Below are positions 8,592-17,146 of a stretch of DNA of 64,000 nt, in pieces. The DNA is from Achromobacter ruhlandii (lineage in GTDB: Bacteria > Pseudomonadota > Gammaproteobacteria > Burkholderiales > Burkholderiaceae_B), in assembly GCF_902859695.1 (NCBI RefSeq), contig NZ_CADIJL010000001.1, positions 248,001 to 312,000 of the forward strand. Reading direction: 5' to 3'. Below the pieces are notes generated by a model. The model was not told the DNA's origin and did not search any database. It worked only from the letters and a program-made list of their open reading frames with translations. Within the stretch, counting starts at the first letter, position 1, and the number at the start of each line of letters is the position of its first letter. A program made the position numbers and the translations under genes.

Positions 8592-9878
8592 ATGAGCCAG
8601 GACGACACTCCCGACCTCGCCACGCCGCAAGCGGGCAAGGTCGCGCCCGAGGCGGTGGCACTGCGCGCCCAGCCGCGTGCTGTGACCCGGTTGAACCGGC
8701 GCACGCTGGCCGTCCTCGTCGGCGGCCTGTCGGTCGCCGTGCTCGGGGCCACGATCTGGTCGCTGCAACCGCAGCGGCGTGGTGCCAACGAGCAGACCGA
8801 GCTTTACAACGTCGATCGCGTCTCGAAGTCTGAAGGGCTGGATGGCCTGCCGGCCGACTACTCGAAGCTGCCGCCGAAGGCGCCCGAGTTGGGGCCGCCG
8901 CTGCCGGGCGACCTCGGCCCGGCCATCGTGAACTCGCAGCAGCCAGCCGTGGCCGCTTACGCGGCCCCCGGCCACGATCCGAACGATGCCTTGCGCAAGG
9001 AGGCCGAAGCCGCAGCGGCTTCGTCGGTGTTCTTCCGCTCGGGCGGTCAGGGCCAGGCCGTCGCCACCGCCACCGCCACGATGGCGCAGACGGCGCCGGG
9101 TGTGCCTAGTGCTGCCAATGCGCTCGCGGCCTTCGACCCGCTCGCTGCCGGGCCGGCCTCGGTGGCGGCCCAGGTTGCCGCCCCAGCCGCTGCGCGGAGT
9201 CGGCAAGACCAGAACGAAGCATTCCTGCAAAGCGGTTCTACGGAAACCCGCAATTCCGGCAATCTGGCGCTGCCCGCGTCGCCTTATCAGGTCATGGCCG
9301 GAACGGTGATCGCGGGCGCGCTGGTGACGGGCATCAAGTCCGATCTTCCGGGCGACGTGATCGCCACGGTGACGGAGCCAGTCTATGACTCGGCCACAGG
9401 CAAGTTCCTGCTGATTCCGCAGGGATCGCGGATCCTCGGGCGCTACAACAGCCGAGTCAGCCACGGGCAGAGCCGCGTGCAGGTGGTTTGGAATCGGGTC
9501 ATCCTGCCCGACACGTCCTCGCTGACGCTCGACAACCTCATCGGCACCGACCCGGCCGGTTACTCCGGCCTGGAGGATGACGTGGACTGGCACTGGGATC
9601 GCATCGTTGCAGGCGCGGTGCTGACGACACTGCTAGGGGTCGGTGCCGAGCTGGCCTCGCCGGAGAATCGCCAGGACGGCAACCGCATCATCATCGCCGG
9701 GCGCGATGGTGCCCAGGACAGCATCAACCAAGTCGGCCAGGAGATTACCCGGCGCAACATGGACATCCAGCCGACGCTGACCATCAGGCCGGGCCTGCCG
9801 GTTCGCGTCATCGTGAACCGGGATCTGGTGCTGCGGCCGTACCAGCCGCTGTTCTTCAACCGGGGGGCTTCGCAATGA
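8592..9878 (+). CDS. trbI: TrbI, core-complex protein (VirB10 type)
   Basis: 428-residue envelope-spanning protein that senses ATPase energy and gates the outer-membrane pore. It has a short cytoplasmic region, one membrane segment (about 38-56), a long Pro/Ala-rich periplasmic linker and a C-terminal VirB10 beta-barrel domain from about 230. That domain includes PYQVMAGTVIAGALVTGI, FLLIPQGSRILGRYNS and the closing TIRPGLPVRVIVNRDLVL. The start at 8592 follows GGAGGAACTGACC and lies 2 bp after the trbG stop. The C-terminus overlaps the DUF2274 gene (ATGA). Confidence 0.94.
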   Translation: MSQDDTPDLATPQAGKVAPEAVALRAQPRAVTRLNRRTLAVLVGGLSVAVLGATIWSLQPQRRGANEQTELYNVDRVSKSEGLDGLPADYSKLPPKAPELGPPLPGDLGPAIVNSQQPAVAAYAAPGHDPNDALRKEAEAAAASSVFFRSGGQGQAVATATATMAQTAPGVPSAANALAAFDPLAAGPASVAAQVAAPAAARSRQDQNEAFLQSGSTETRNSGNLALPASPYQVMAGTVIAGALVTGIKSDLPGDVIATVTEPVYDSATGKFLLIPQGSRILGRYNSRVSHGQSRVQVVWNRVILPDTSSLTLDNLIGTDPAGYSGLEDDVDWHWDRIVAGAVLTTLLGVGAELASPENRQDGNRIIIAGRDGAQDSINQVGQEITRRNMDIQPTLTIRPGLPVRVIVNRDLVLRPYQPLFFNRGASQ

Positions 9879-10117
9879 GCACGAAGAAGCTGCGGCTCGG
9901 GCCGCTGCCCAAGACCGAGAGCGTCAAGCTAACCTTTGCCTGCCCGGCCAGCTTGAAAGCCGACCTCGACCGCTACGCCGCGCTGCACGCGCAGACCTAC
10001 GGCGAGGCGGTCGATGCCGAGAAGTTGATCCCGCACATGCTGGAGGCGTTCATGGCGGGGGATCGGGGGTTCAAGAAGGGCACCGCGACGCGGAGCGCGC
10101 CACCGAAGCCGACATGA
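9875..10117 (+). CDS. DUF2274 protein closing the trb operon
   Basis: 80-residue basic protein whose sequence (KLRLGPLPKTESVKLTFACP, then LIPHMLEAFMAGDRGF) matches the DUF2274 family found directly after trbI in Tn4371-type and related elements. No signal peptide, membrane segment or catalytic motif is visible. The beta-strand-like KLTF stretch followed by helices with LKADLDRYA resembles a ribbon-helix-helix fold, so a small DNA-binding role is possible but unproven. It overlaps trbI and is followed by a strong hairpin. Confidence 0.85.
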   Translation: MSTKKLRLGPLPKTESVKLTFACPASLKADLDRYAALHAQTYGEAVDAEKLIPHMLEAFMAGDRGFKKGTATRSAPPKPT

Positions 10118-10528
10118 TGGCCTGGCCCATCATCCAGCGGCAGCCATTGAACGCGCAGCCCAAGGCTGCGCGTTCTTCATTCTGGACGCCGCCAAGAGCC
10201 GCTTGGGCTATGATGCTGCGACAGGCCCGCCGTTCCTCGGCAATCCAGCACGACACAGTGCGATGCGGCTTTCTCTCCCGACGCTCTTATGTGGCTCCTA
10301 GCCCACGCGGCCAAACTTCTGCAAAGTGGCCTGGAAAAGAGCTAACCTACTGTCCCATATACGGTTTCAAGCCTTGCGTGATTGGCACGAAAGACTTGAC
10401 ACCGGCACTTTTTTGGTCGTCCCCCGCGTGGCGTCGCGGCGCTCCCTGGCCACGGGGAAGGAGCGCGGGCCCCGCGGGGGAAGGACACGTCAGGCCCATG
10501 TTGACCGGCAGTCGGCGCCGGGCCTGCG
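10118..10528. other. Gene-free stretch, probable ICE/chromosome junction
   Basis: About 410 bp without a convincing gene. Apart from the terminator it has lower G+C than either side (notably 10230-10410), no start-coupled ORF with trb-like or chromosomal character, and no tRNA-like arm that I could fold. It separates the conjugation operon from ordinary chromosomal genes, so the right attachment site is expected here. TTCTTCAT (10173-10180) differs at one base from TTTTTCAT, the core I recall for Tn4371-family elements. This is a weak candidate only. Confidence 0.5.
10149..10183 (+). terminator. Hairpin terminator ending the trb operon
   Basis: Perfect 12-bp inverted repeat (GAACGCGCAGCC, 10149-10160, and its complement, 10164-10175) with a 3-base CAA loop, followed by TTCATTCT. 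The position 32 bp after the last trb-operon gene makes termination the obvious reading. The T tract is short, so Rho may assist. Confidence 0.75.
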
Positions 10529-11038
10529 TCAACCCGCGGTCAGCAGCAGGCCGGCGAGCAGGCCGCCAACTTCCTCGCAACGCGCCAGCTCGGCCGGCGC
10601 CACCGTCTTGGAGGCGAGGATCTGGTCGGGCGTCTGCGCGCCCAGGTTGACAATCAGGGCTGGCGCCACGGGCCGCAGGCGCCAGCCGGTGCAGATGCGC
10701 TCCATCTGGCGCGCCGCGCCGGCGCCGTCGCTGCCGGCGCTGACCAGGCAGGCGTAGGGACGGCCGGCGATGCGGTCCAGCACGCCGTAATAACAGCGGT
10801 CGAAGAATTCCTTCATTTCACCGCTCAGGCTGGCCAGGTTCTCCGGCGCGCAGAACAGCAGGCCATCGCTGGCCAGCACCTCGTCCATCCCGGCGTCCGC
10901 GGCGCGGCGCAGGGTCACCGCCAGATCGTCCGGCTGTTCCAGCAGCGCCGCCGCCGCGGCCGCGCCCCGGGCGGCGGCCTCGGCCATCTGGCGGGCCGCG
11001 CCGGTGCGGGAATGCCACACGATCAGCAGCCGTTTCAT
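10529..11038 (-). CDS. Flavodoxin-family / NAD(P)H-dependent oxidoreductase-like protein
   Basis: 169-residue cytoplasmic protein with a flavodoxin-like start: beta-strand RLLIVWHSRTGAARQM, the Ser/Thr-rich FMN phosphate loop near residues 8-15. A second conserved block is GLLFCAPENLASLSGEMKEFFDR (residues about 72-95), typical of short NAD(P)H:quinone reductase/flavodoxin proteins. The start at 11038 was chosen because it gives the canonical beta1 and overlaps the mtfA stop (ATGA), so the two genes are probably co-transcribed. The electron partner is unknown. Confidence 0.8.
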   Translation of the reverse strand: MKRLLIVWHSRTGAARQMAEAAARGAAAAAALLEQPDDLAVTLRRAADAGMDEVLASDGLLFCAPENLASLSGEMKEFFDRCYYGVLDRIAGRPYACLVSAGSDGAGAARQMERICTGWRLRPVAPALIVNLGAQTPDQILASKTVAPAELARCEEVGGLLAGLLLTAG

Positions 11039-11919
11039 GCGTAGCGCGCCAGGGGATCCTGGCGGTAATAGGCCCGCAGCAGGGCGAACCATTCCGGCAG
11101 TGCCTCGGCCATCGGGTGGGGATCGACGAAGAAGTGCTCGGAGCTGACGGCGAAGAACTCGGCTTCGTCGGTGGCGGCGTAAGGGTCGAGTGGCAAGCGC
11201 CCGTACCAGGCGTCGGCCTCGGCGCTTTCCGGATCGACGTCATGCGGAATGGCGGCCTCCACCGCGTCGACCGCGGCGATGAAGCGGTCCAGGCTATCGT
11301 CCAGGATGCGGCGCCATTCGCGCGGCTTGATATCGCCGTGCGCCGCCAGCGATGGCATGCCATCGGCAAAGCCCGATTGCAGGTCGAGCTTGTGCGCGAA
11401 CTCGTGGATCACCACGTTGAAGCCGCCTTCGGACAACTGCGTGTCCTCCCAGGACAGCACCAGCGGGCCCCCGTCCCAGGCCTCGCCGGCAGCGTCTTCC
11501 AGGTATTCGTGCATCACGCCGTCCTCGTCCATCTGCTTGCGCGGGATGCGAAAGCCCGCGGGGTACACGATGATCTCCTCCCAGCCCTCGTACAGCGCGG
11601 GCGTCAGGTTCAGGATCGGCAGGCTGGCCTGGGCCGCGATCGACAGCCGCATGAAGTCGGTCACTTCCAGCCCCCGCGCGCCATTGATCGTCTTGCTGGC
11701 CAGCAGCCAGGCCGAGCGCGCCAGCAACTGCGCGGATTCGTCGGCGTCCAGCGCCGCCAGGAAAGGGTGGGCGTCCAGCACCTGCCGCCAGAGGTCGGGT
11801 GCGATCCGGGCCTGCATCTGCGCCACCTCGGCGGCGCGCGCGCCCCGGCCCTTGAGCCAGCGCAACATAAGCTTGGGTTCCTTGAATATGTGCCCGGCGT
11901 TGGCCGGGGTTTTCAGCAT
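11035..11919 (-). CDS. mtfA: MtfA-family zinc metallopeptidase
   Basis: 294-residue M90-family peptidase. The zinc motif HEFAH is at residues 172-176 and the probable third ligand Glu254 lies in EFFAV, both conserved in E. coli MtfA. That enzyme binds the glucose repressor Mlc and so affects ptsG. Whether Mlc exists here cannot be told, so only the peptidase function is safe. The protein is longer at the N-terminus than E. coli MtfA; Met18 (MLRWLKG) is an alternative start. It diverges from relA across 57 bp. Confidence 0.88.
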   Translation of the reverse strand: MLKTPANAGHIFKEPKLMLRWLKGRGARAAEVAQMQARIAPDLWRQVLDAHPFLAALDADESAQLLARSAWLLASKTINGARGLEVTDFMRLSIAAQASLPILNLTPALYEGWEEIIVYPAGFRIPRKQMDEDGVMHEYLEDAAGEAWDGGPLVLSWEDTQLSEGGFNVVIHEFAHKLDLQSGFADGMPSLAAHGDIKPREWRRILDDSLDRFIAAVDAVEAAIPHDVDPESAEADAWYGRLPLDPYAATDEAEFFAVSSEHFFVDPHPMAEALPEWFALLRAYYRQDPLARYA

Positions 11920-11976
11920 TGATTCCTAGTGTAGAGTGTCGGAATCCTCGATTACCGTAACCGCAATACGCCCGCG

Positions 11977-14265
11977 ATGTCCGCCCCGCCCGTTCCTGAT
12001 GCGCCTTCGACTTTCGACGCTTCCTGGCGACAGGAGGCGGGGGCGGGCCTCGACGCCGACGGCCTTGCGCTTATCGACCAGGCGGTGGCCTGGTCGGTTC
12101 CCCGTTTCGAGGGCCAGCAGGCCCTGACGGGCGAGCCGCTGGCCTCGCACGGCGCGGGCGTGGTGCGGATCCTGGCGGGCCTGCATACCGACGCCGCCAC
12201 GCGCGCCGCGGCCCTGCTGGCCGCCTTGCCGACCGACCTGACCGCGCCGGCCCCGGCGCTGCGCAACGACCCGGTCGCCGCTGCCTTCGGCGCCGAAGTC
12301 GCCCGCCTGGTGCAGGGCACGCGCGCCCTGCTGCGGCTGGGCGTGGTGGCGCGCCAGGCCAGCGACGCCGAGGCGGAAACCGGCTCGCAGAAGGAAATGC
12401 AGCGCAAGATGCTGCTGGCCATGGCCGCCGACCTGCGCATCGTGCTGATGCGCCTGGCCTCGCGCCTGCGCACCCTGCGCTGGCACGCCGAAAGCAAGAC
12501 GCCCTGTTCGATCGCCTTCGCCCGTGAAACCCTGGACCTGTACGCGCCCCTGGCCAACCGCCTGGGCATCTGGCAGATCAAGTGGGAAATGGAAGACCTG
12601 GCGTTTCGCTTCCTGGAGCCCGACCGCTACAAGCAGATCGCCCGCCTGCTCGAGGAAAAGCGGGTCGAGCGCGAGGCCTTCATCGCCGGCGCCATCGAGC
12701 GCCTGCAGACGGCGCTGGCCAAACATGGCATCGAAGCCGAGGTCAGCGGCCGGCCCAAGCACATCTACAGCATCTGGAACAAGATGCGGGTCAAGCGCCT
12801 GGATTTCTCGCAGATGTACGATCTGCGCGCGCTGCGCATCATCGTCGACGACGTGCGCGCCTGTTACATGGCGCTGGGCATGGTGCACGAGATGTGGACG
12901 CCGCTGTCCGACGAGTTCGACGACTACATTTCGCGGCCCAAGCCCAACGGCTACCGTTCGCTGCACACGGTGGTGGCCGACGATGACGGCCGCCCGTTCG
13001 AAGTGCAGATACGCACCCGCGAGATGCACCAGTTCGCCGAGTACGGCATGGCCGCGCATTGGCGCTACAAGGAAGCGGGCGCCAAGGGCGGGCAGGTGGC
13101 CGCCTCCAGCGAATACGACCGGCAACTGGCCTGGATGCGGCAACTGCTGGCCTGGAATACGGATGTCGAGGCGGGCGAGGCGCCCGCCGCCGACAAGCAG
13201 GATGCGGCCAGACCGGCCGGCAAATCCGGCCCGGGCAAGAGCCGCCATGCCGCCGTCACGCCTGCGCCCACGGACGAACGCATCTACGTGCTGACGCCGC
13301 AGGCCCGCGTGATCGAGTTGCCGGCCGGCGCCACGCCGGTCGACTTCGCCTATCACCTGCACACCGACCTGGGCCACCGCTGCCGCGGGGCGCGGGTCGA
13401 CGGCCAGATGGTGCCTCTGCAGACGCGTCTGGCCACCGGCCAGACGGTCGAGATCATCTCGGCCAAGTCCGGCGGCCCGTCGCGCGACTGGCTCAACCCG
13501 CAGCTCGGTTTCCTGGCCAGCCCGCGGGCCCGCGCCAAGGTGCGCATGTGGTTCAACGCCATCGAACTGCAGCAGCGCATCACGCAAGGCCAGGCGCTGG
13601 TCGAAAAGGAACTGCAGCGGCTCGGCAAGACCGCGGTCAACCTGGAACAGCTGGCGCAGAACCTCGGTTTCGCCCGCGCCGACGACCTGTACGTGGCCGC
13701 CGCCAAGGAAGAGTTCAGCCTGCGCCAGATCGACGCCGTGTTCCAGCAGCCGGCGCCCGCCGCCGAGCCGCAACCGGCCGCCCTGCGCCACGCCAGCGCC
13801 GGCAGCGCCGAGAAAAGCGGCAAGAGCGGGGTGTTGGTGGTGGGCGTGGGCTCGCTGCTGACGCAGCTGGCGCGCTGCTGCCGGCCCGCGCCGCCCGATG
13901 CCATCGCCGGCTTCGTGACACGCGGGCGCGGCGTGTCGATCCACCGCTGCGACTGCCACAGCTACCTGGCGCTGGCCGCGCGCGAACCCGAGCGGGTGAT
14001 CGAGGTGGCCTGGGGCGAGACCCCGGCGGACACGTTCTACCCGGTCGACATCAGCGTGCGCGCGCACGACCGCTCCGGCCTGCTGCGCGACCTGTCCGAA
14101 GTGTTCGCGCGCCTGCGTTTGAACGTAGTGGGCGTGAACACCCAGAGCCGGCAGTCGCTGGCCCATATGGTGTTCACGGTGGAAGTGCGCGGCGGCGAAT
14201 CGCTGGCGCGCGCGCTGGATGCGCTGGCCGAGGTGCCGGGCGTGTCGTCGGCGGTGCGCCGCTAG
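11977..14265 (+). CDS. relA: RelA, GTP pyrophosphokinase ((p)ppGpp synthetase I)
   Basis: 762-residue RelA/SpoT-family enzyme making (p)ppGpp from ATP and GTP/GDP on stalled ribosomes. The N-terminal HD hydrolase domain is degenerate: His58 remains, but the catalytic His-Asp pair expected after the next helix is replaced by LLAALP (80-85). The synthetase domain has the acidic EFDD motif (313-316) that marks monofunctional RelA, then KPNGYRSLHT. A TGS domain follows from about 434 (ERIYVLTPQARVIELP), then a Cys-rich CCRPAPPD region and a C-terminal ACT domain (about 689-760). Length agrees with RelA (about 745). Hydrolysis presumably comes from SpoT elsewhere. Confidence 0.93.
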   Translation: MSAPPVPDAPSTFDASWRQEAGAGLDADGLALIDQAVAWSVPRFEGQQALTGEPLASHGAGVVRILAGLHTDAATRAAALLAALPTDLTAPAPALRNDPVAAAFGAEVARLVQGTRALLRLGVVARQASDAEAETGSQKEMQRKMLLAMAADLRIVLMRLASRLRTLRWHAESKTPCSIAFARETLDLYAPLANRLGIWQIKWEMEDLAFRFLEPDRYKQIARLLEEKRVEREAFIAGAIERLQTALAKHGIEAEVSGRPKHIYSIWNKMRVKRLDFSQMYDLRALRIIVDDVRACYMALGMVHEMWTPLSDEFDDYISRPKPNGYRSLHTVVADDDGRPFEVQIRTREMHQFAEYGMAAHWRYKEAGAKGGQVAASSEYDRQLAWMRQLLAWNTDVEAGEAPAADKQDAARPAGKSGPGKSRHAAVTPAPTDERIYVLTPQARVIELPAGATPVDFAYHLHTDLGHRCRGARVDGQMVPLQTRLATGQTVEIISAKSGGPSRDWLNPQLGFLASPRARAKVRMWFNAIELQQRITQGQALVEKELQRLGKTAVNLEQLAQNLGFARADDLYVAAAKEEFSLRQIDAVFQQPAPAAEPQPAALRHASAGSAEKSGKSGVLVVGVGSLLTQLARCCRPAPPDAIAGFVTRGRGVSIHRCDCHSYLALAAREPERVIEVAWGETPADTFYPVDISVRAHDRSGLLRDLSEVFARLRLNVVGVNTQSRQSLAHMVFTVEVRGGESLARALDALAEVPGVSSAVRR

Positions 14266-14305
14266 CCCGGCGCGGCATCCTGGAGGGAGAGGTCCCAAGG
14301 CAGGC

Positions 14306-14382
14306 CATCCGGGATGGAGCCCGGATGCAGGCCGCGCGGGACAGAATGCGGACGCGGCTGCCCGGGCCATCGCGGCCCGGGC
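14306..14382. terminator. Two hairpins between convergent relA and MFS gene
   Basis: Two perfect inverted repeats lie in the 132-bp gap: CATCCGGG/CCCGGATG (14306-14313 / 14320-14327) and GCCCGGGCC/GGCCCGGGC (14360-14368 / 14374-14382, 5-base loop). Neither has a T tract, so they may act as transcription barriers or Rho-assisted terminators serving both strands. Confidence 0.5.
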
Positions 14383-14397
14383 GCATTCCGGCGAAGT

Positions 14398-15711
14398 TCA
14401 GTGGTCCAGGTTCTCGTGAGCGCGTTCGCGCATGAAGAACGACGCCACCAGCCCCAACGCCACGCCGAACATCACGTAGTAGGCCGGCGCCATCGGCGAA
14501 CCGGTGGTCTTGATCAGCCAGGTCACGATGAACTGGGCGAAGCCGCCAAAGATCATCACCGCCACGTTATAGGCCAGCGACAGGCCCACCGAGCGCACCC
14601 GCGCCGGGAACAGTTCCGCCATGACGGTGCTGAACACGCCGAAGAAGGCCGACACGAAGAAGCACACCACGATCTGCACGGTCAGCAGGCGGCCGATCGA
14701 CGGCGCGTCCGACAGCCAGTAGTACAGCGGGTACAACACCACCAGGTAGCCGATCAGCGAGCCGATCACGATGGGGCGGCGGCCGGCACGGTCGGACCAG
14801 GCGCCCATGAACGGCGTCAGCAGCACCATCAGCGCCGCGCCCGCCATCTGCACCAGGAAGGTCTGGTTCAGCGGCAGCTTCAGGATCTGGGTCGAGTAGG
14901 TCACCAGGTAGGTGAAGGTGATGTAGATGGACACCGTTGCCGTCACCACCAGGCCCACGCCGATCAGCGTCTCGCGGGTGTGGGTGCGGACCATCTCGGC
15001 CAGGCTCAGCCGCTGCACCTCGCCGCGCGCGGCGGCCTGGCGCTCGTCTTCCTTCATCTGCTTGAAGGCGTCGGTTTCGTCGATGTTGCGGCGGATATAG
15101 ATGGCGATCGGCACGATCACCAGGCCAAACGCGAACGGCAGGCGCCAGGCCCAGGCCGCGATCTGCTCCTGCGTGAAGAACTCGGTGATCAGCGTGCCGC
15201 AGGCTGCGCCGATCAGCAGCGCCAGCATCTGCCCGGCCATCTGCCATGAGCCGTAGAAGCCGCGCTTGCCATTGGGCGCCATCTCGATCAGCAGGGCGGT
15301 CGAGGTGCCGAACTCGCCGCCGGCCGAGAAGCCCTGCAGCAGCCGCGCGATCAGGATGAAGATAGGCGCCAGGATGCCGGCCGCGTGATACGTCGGCGCC
15401 ACGGTGATCAGGGCGATGGACACCGCCATCAGCGACGTGACCAGCACCATGGCCGCCTTGCGGCCCTTCTTGTCGCCATACAGGCCCAGGATGATGCCGC
15501 CCACGGGGCGCATGAAGAAACCGACGCCGAAAATCGCCGTGGTCATCAGGATCGCGTTCAGCTCGCTGCCGGGAACGCTGGGATCGGTCGGAAAGAACAG
15601 TTTCGAGATGATCGGTGTCATGAACGCGAACACCAGGAAGTCATACCATTCGAGGGCGTTGCCGATGACTGCCGCCACGATATTGCGCGTGGGAACTGCT
15701 TTGTGCTGCAC
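14398..15711 (-). CDS. MFS metabolite:H+ symporter (KgtP/ShiA/ProP-like)
   Basis: 437-residue, 12-helix inner-membrane transporter. The opening NIVAAVIGNALEWYDFLVF and the loop GDKKGRKAAM (between helices 2 and 3) are signatures of the metabolite:H+ symporter branch that imports dicarboxylates, shikimate, proline or betaine. The substrate cannot be assigned. The start was set at a GTG (15711) because AAGGAGAAACC lies directly upstream; the first ATG of the ORF (15765) has no ribosome binding site. It is convergent with relA. Confidence 0.85.
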   Translation of the reverse strand: MQHKAVPTRNIVAAVIGNALEWYDFLVFAFMTPIISKLFFPTDPSVPGSELNAILMTTAIFGVGFFMRPVGGIILGLYGDKKGRKAAMVLVTSLMAVSIALITVAPTYHAAGILAPIFILIARLLQGFSAGGEFGTSTALLIEMAPNGKRGFYGSWQMAGQMLALLIGAACGTLITEFFTQEQIAAWAWRLPFAFGLVIVPIAIYIRRNIDETDAFKQMKEDERQAAARGEVQRLSLAEMVRTHTRETLIGVGLVVTATVSIYITFTYLVTYSTQILKLPLNQTFLVQMAGAALMVLLTPFMGAWSDRAGRRPIVIGSLIGYLVVLYPLYYWLSDAPSIGRLLTVQIVVCFFVSAFFGVFSTVMAELFPARVRSVGLSLAYNVAVMIFGGFAQFIVTWLIKTTGSPMAPAYYVMFGVALGLVASFFMRERAHENLDH

Positions 15712-15844
15712 GGTTTCTCCTTGGGGGCTTTGCTGCTTGAAGGGCGTCATTCTAGGCCCAGGCACGGCCTGCGTCCGGCCCGGGGCGCGGGACGCGGACG
15801 CGTCCTGGCTTTACACTGCTGCTTTTACCCAAGAGAGTTGCTAC

Positions 15845-16996
15845 ATGAACGCGCGCACCTGGCTGGAGACGCTGGTCGGTTTCGACACCACCAGCCGCAA
15901 TTCCAATCTTGCCCTCATCGAGACCGTCCGTGATTGGCTCAAGGGCCAGGGCGTCGATGCATGGCTGGCGCACAATCCCGAACGCACCAAGGCCAACCTG
16001 TTCGCCACCCTGCCGGCGCAGGACGGCAACCAGCAGGGCGGCATCGTCCTGTCGGGCCACACCGACGTGGTGCCGGTCGATGGCCAGGACTGGAGCACCG
16101 ACCCGTTCCAGCTGATCGAGAAAGACGGCCTGCTGTACGGCCGCGGCAGTTGCGACATGAAGGGTTTCATCGCCGGTTCGCTGGCGCTGGTGCCGGAATT
16201 CCTGGCGATGCCGCGCAAGAAGCCGATCCACCTGGCGTTCTCCTACGACGAGGAAGTCGGCTGCGCCGGCGCGCCGTACATGCTGGCCGACCTGCACGAG
16301 CGCGGCATCCGCCCCGAAGGCTGCGTGGTGGGCGAACCCACCGGCATGCAGGTGGTGGTGGCGCACAAGGGCATCAACCTTTTCCGCTGCAAAGTGCACG
16401 GCAAGGCGGCGCACTCGTCGCTGACCCCGCGCGGCTGCAACGCCATCGAATACGCCGCCCGCCTGATCTGCCGCATCCGCGACCTGGCCGACAGCTTCAA
16501 GGCCAACGGCCCGTACGACCAGTTCTACGACGTGCCGTTCTCCACCATGACCACCAATCAGATCCGCGGCGGCATCGCGGTCAACACCATTCCCGAATTG
16601 TGCGAATTCACCTATGAATTCCGCAACCTGCCGGGCATGCAACCCGACCAGATCCAGGCGGAAGTCGAAAAATACGTGCGCGATGAGCTTCTGCCGCGCA
16701 TGAAGGCCGAATTCGACGGCGCCAGCATCGAAATCGAGACCGGCGCCGCCGCGCCCGCCCTGGAGGCCTCCGAAGAGGCCGCCATCACCCAGCTGGTGCG
16801 CGCCCTGACCGAAGACCGCGCCACCCGCAAGGTAGCCTATGGCACCGAAGCCGGCCTGTTCCAGGGTATCGGCATTCCCACGGTGGTCTGCGGCCCCGGC
16901 CACATCGAGCAGGCGCACAAGCCCAACGAGTTCGTCGCGCTCGACCAGCTCGCCGCCTGCGAGACCTTCCTGCGCCGCATGGGGCAGTCGCTCTGA
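15845..16996 (+). CDS. argE: ArgE, acetylornithine deacetylase
   Basis: 383-residue M20-family zinc enzyme converting N-acetylornithine to ornithine in arginine biosynthesis. Metal and catalytic residues are visible: His72 and Asp74 (SGHTDVVPVDG), Asp104 (SCDMKGF), Glu136-Glu137 (YDEEVGC) and a late His in PGHIEQAHKPNE. The QIRGGIAVNTIP stretch is typical of ArgE rather than DapE. The start at 15845 has AAGAGAG upstream; the ORF extends further back only through non-coding and antisense DNA. Activity on other N-acyl amino acids is possible, since the family is broad. Confidence 0.9.
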   Translation: MNARTWLETLVGFDTTSRNSNLALIETVRDWLKGQGVDAWLAHNPERTKANLFATLPAQDGNQQGGIVLSGHTDVVPVDGQDWSTDPFQLIEKDGLLYGRGSCDMKGFIAGSLALVPEFLAMPRKKPIHLAFSYDEEVGCAGAPYMLADLHERGIRPEGCVVGEPTGMQVVVAHKGINLFRCKVHGKAAHSSLTPRGCNAIEYAARLICRIRDLADSFKANGPYDQFYDVPFSTMTTNQIRGGIAVNTIPELCEFTYEFRNLPGMQPDQIQAEVEKYVRDELLPRMKAEFDGASIEIETGAAAPALEASEEAAITQLVRALTEDRATRKVAYGTEAGLFQGIGIPTVVCGPGHIEQAHKPNEFVALDQLAACETFLRRMGQSL

Positions 16997-17043
16997 CGCG
17001 TCTGGCCGGGTAGGCCCGGCTCGGCAACGCCGGTGCGGGAGCA

Positions 17044-17058
17044 GGGGGCGTTGCCCCC
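17044..17058 (+). terminator. GC hairpin after argE
   Basis: GGGGGC-GTT-GCCCCC inverted repeat 47 bp after argE, with no T tract. It is a possible weak or Rho-assisted terminator separating argE from trpB. A TAAAAT (17078-17083) follows that could be a -10 element for trpB, but I see no matching -35. Confidence 0.35.
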
Positions 17059-17146
17059 GTCCGCGACCGGCGTCAGGTAAAATGACGGGTTGCAAACCGG
17101 ATTTGCGGGCGGCAGACGTTGGCCGTGATACCGGGGGAGATGCTTG

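Noticed and set aside
10360..10400. GGTTTCAAGCC as the T-arm of a tRNA gene serving as ICE target
   Set aside because: No matching acceptor, D or anticodon arms could be found around it.
10405..10425. T-rich TTTTTTGGTCGT as the attachment core
   Set aside because: It does not match the remembered TTTTTCAT core beyond the T run, and no partner repeat is available in the window.
10114..10757. Short plus-strand frames in the gap after the trb operon (10114-10650, 10326-10757)
   Set aside because: They overlap the terminator and run into the antisense of the flavodoxin-like gene; no ribosome binding sites and no recognisable sequence.
11977..12240. Reading the RelA N-terminus as an active SpoT-type hydrolase
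   Set aside because: The catalytic His-Asp pair is absent and the synthetase motif is of the RelA type.
14314..15249. His-rich plus-strand frame antisense to the MFS transporter
   Set aside because: Composition is the mirror of membrane-protein codons; the transporter frame is complete on the other strand.
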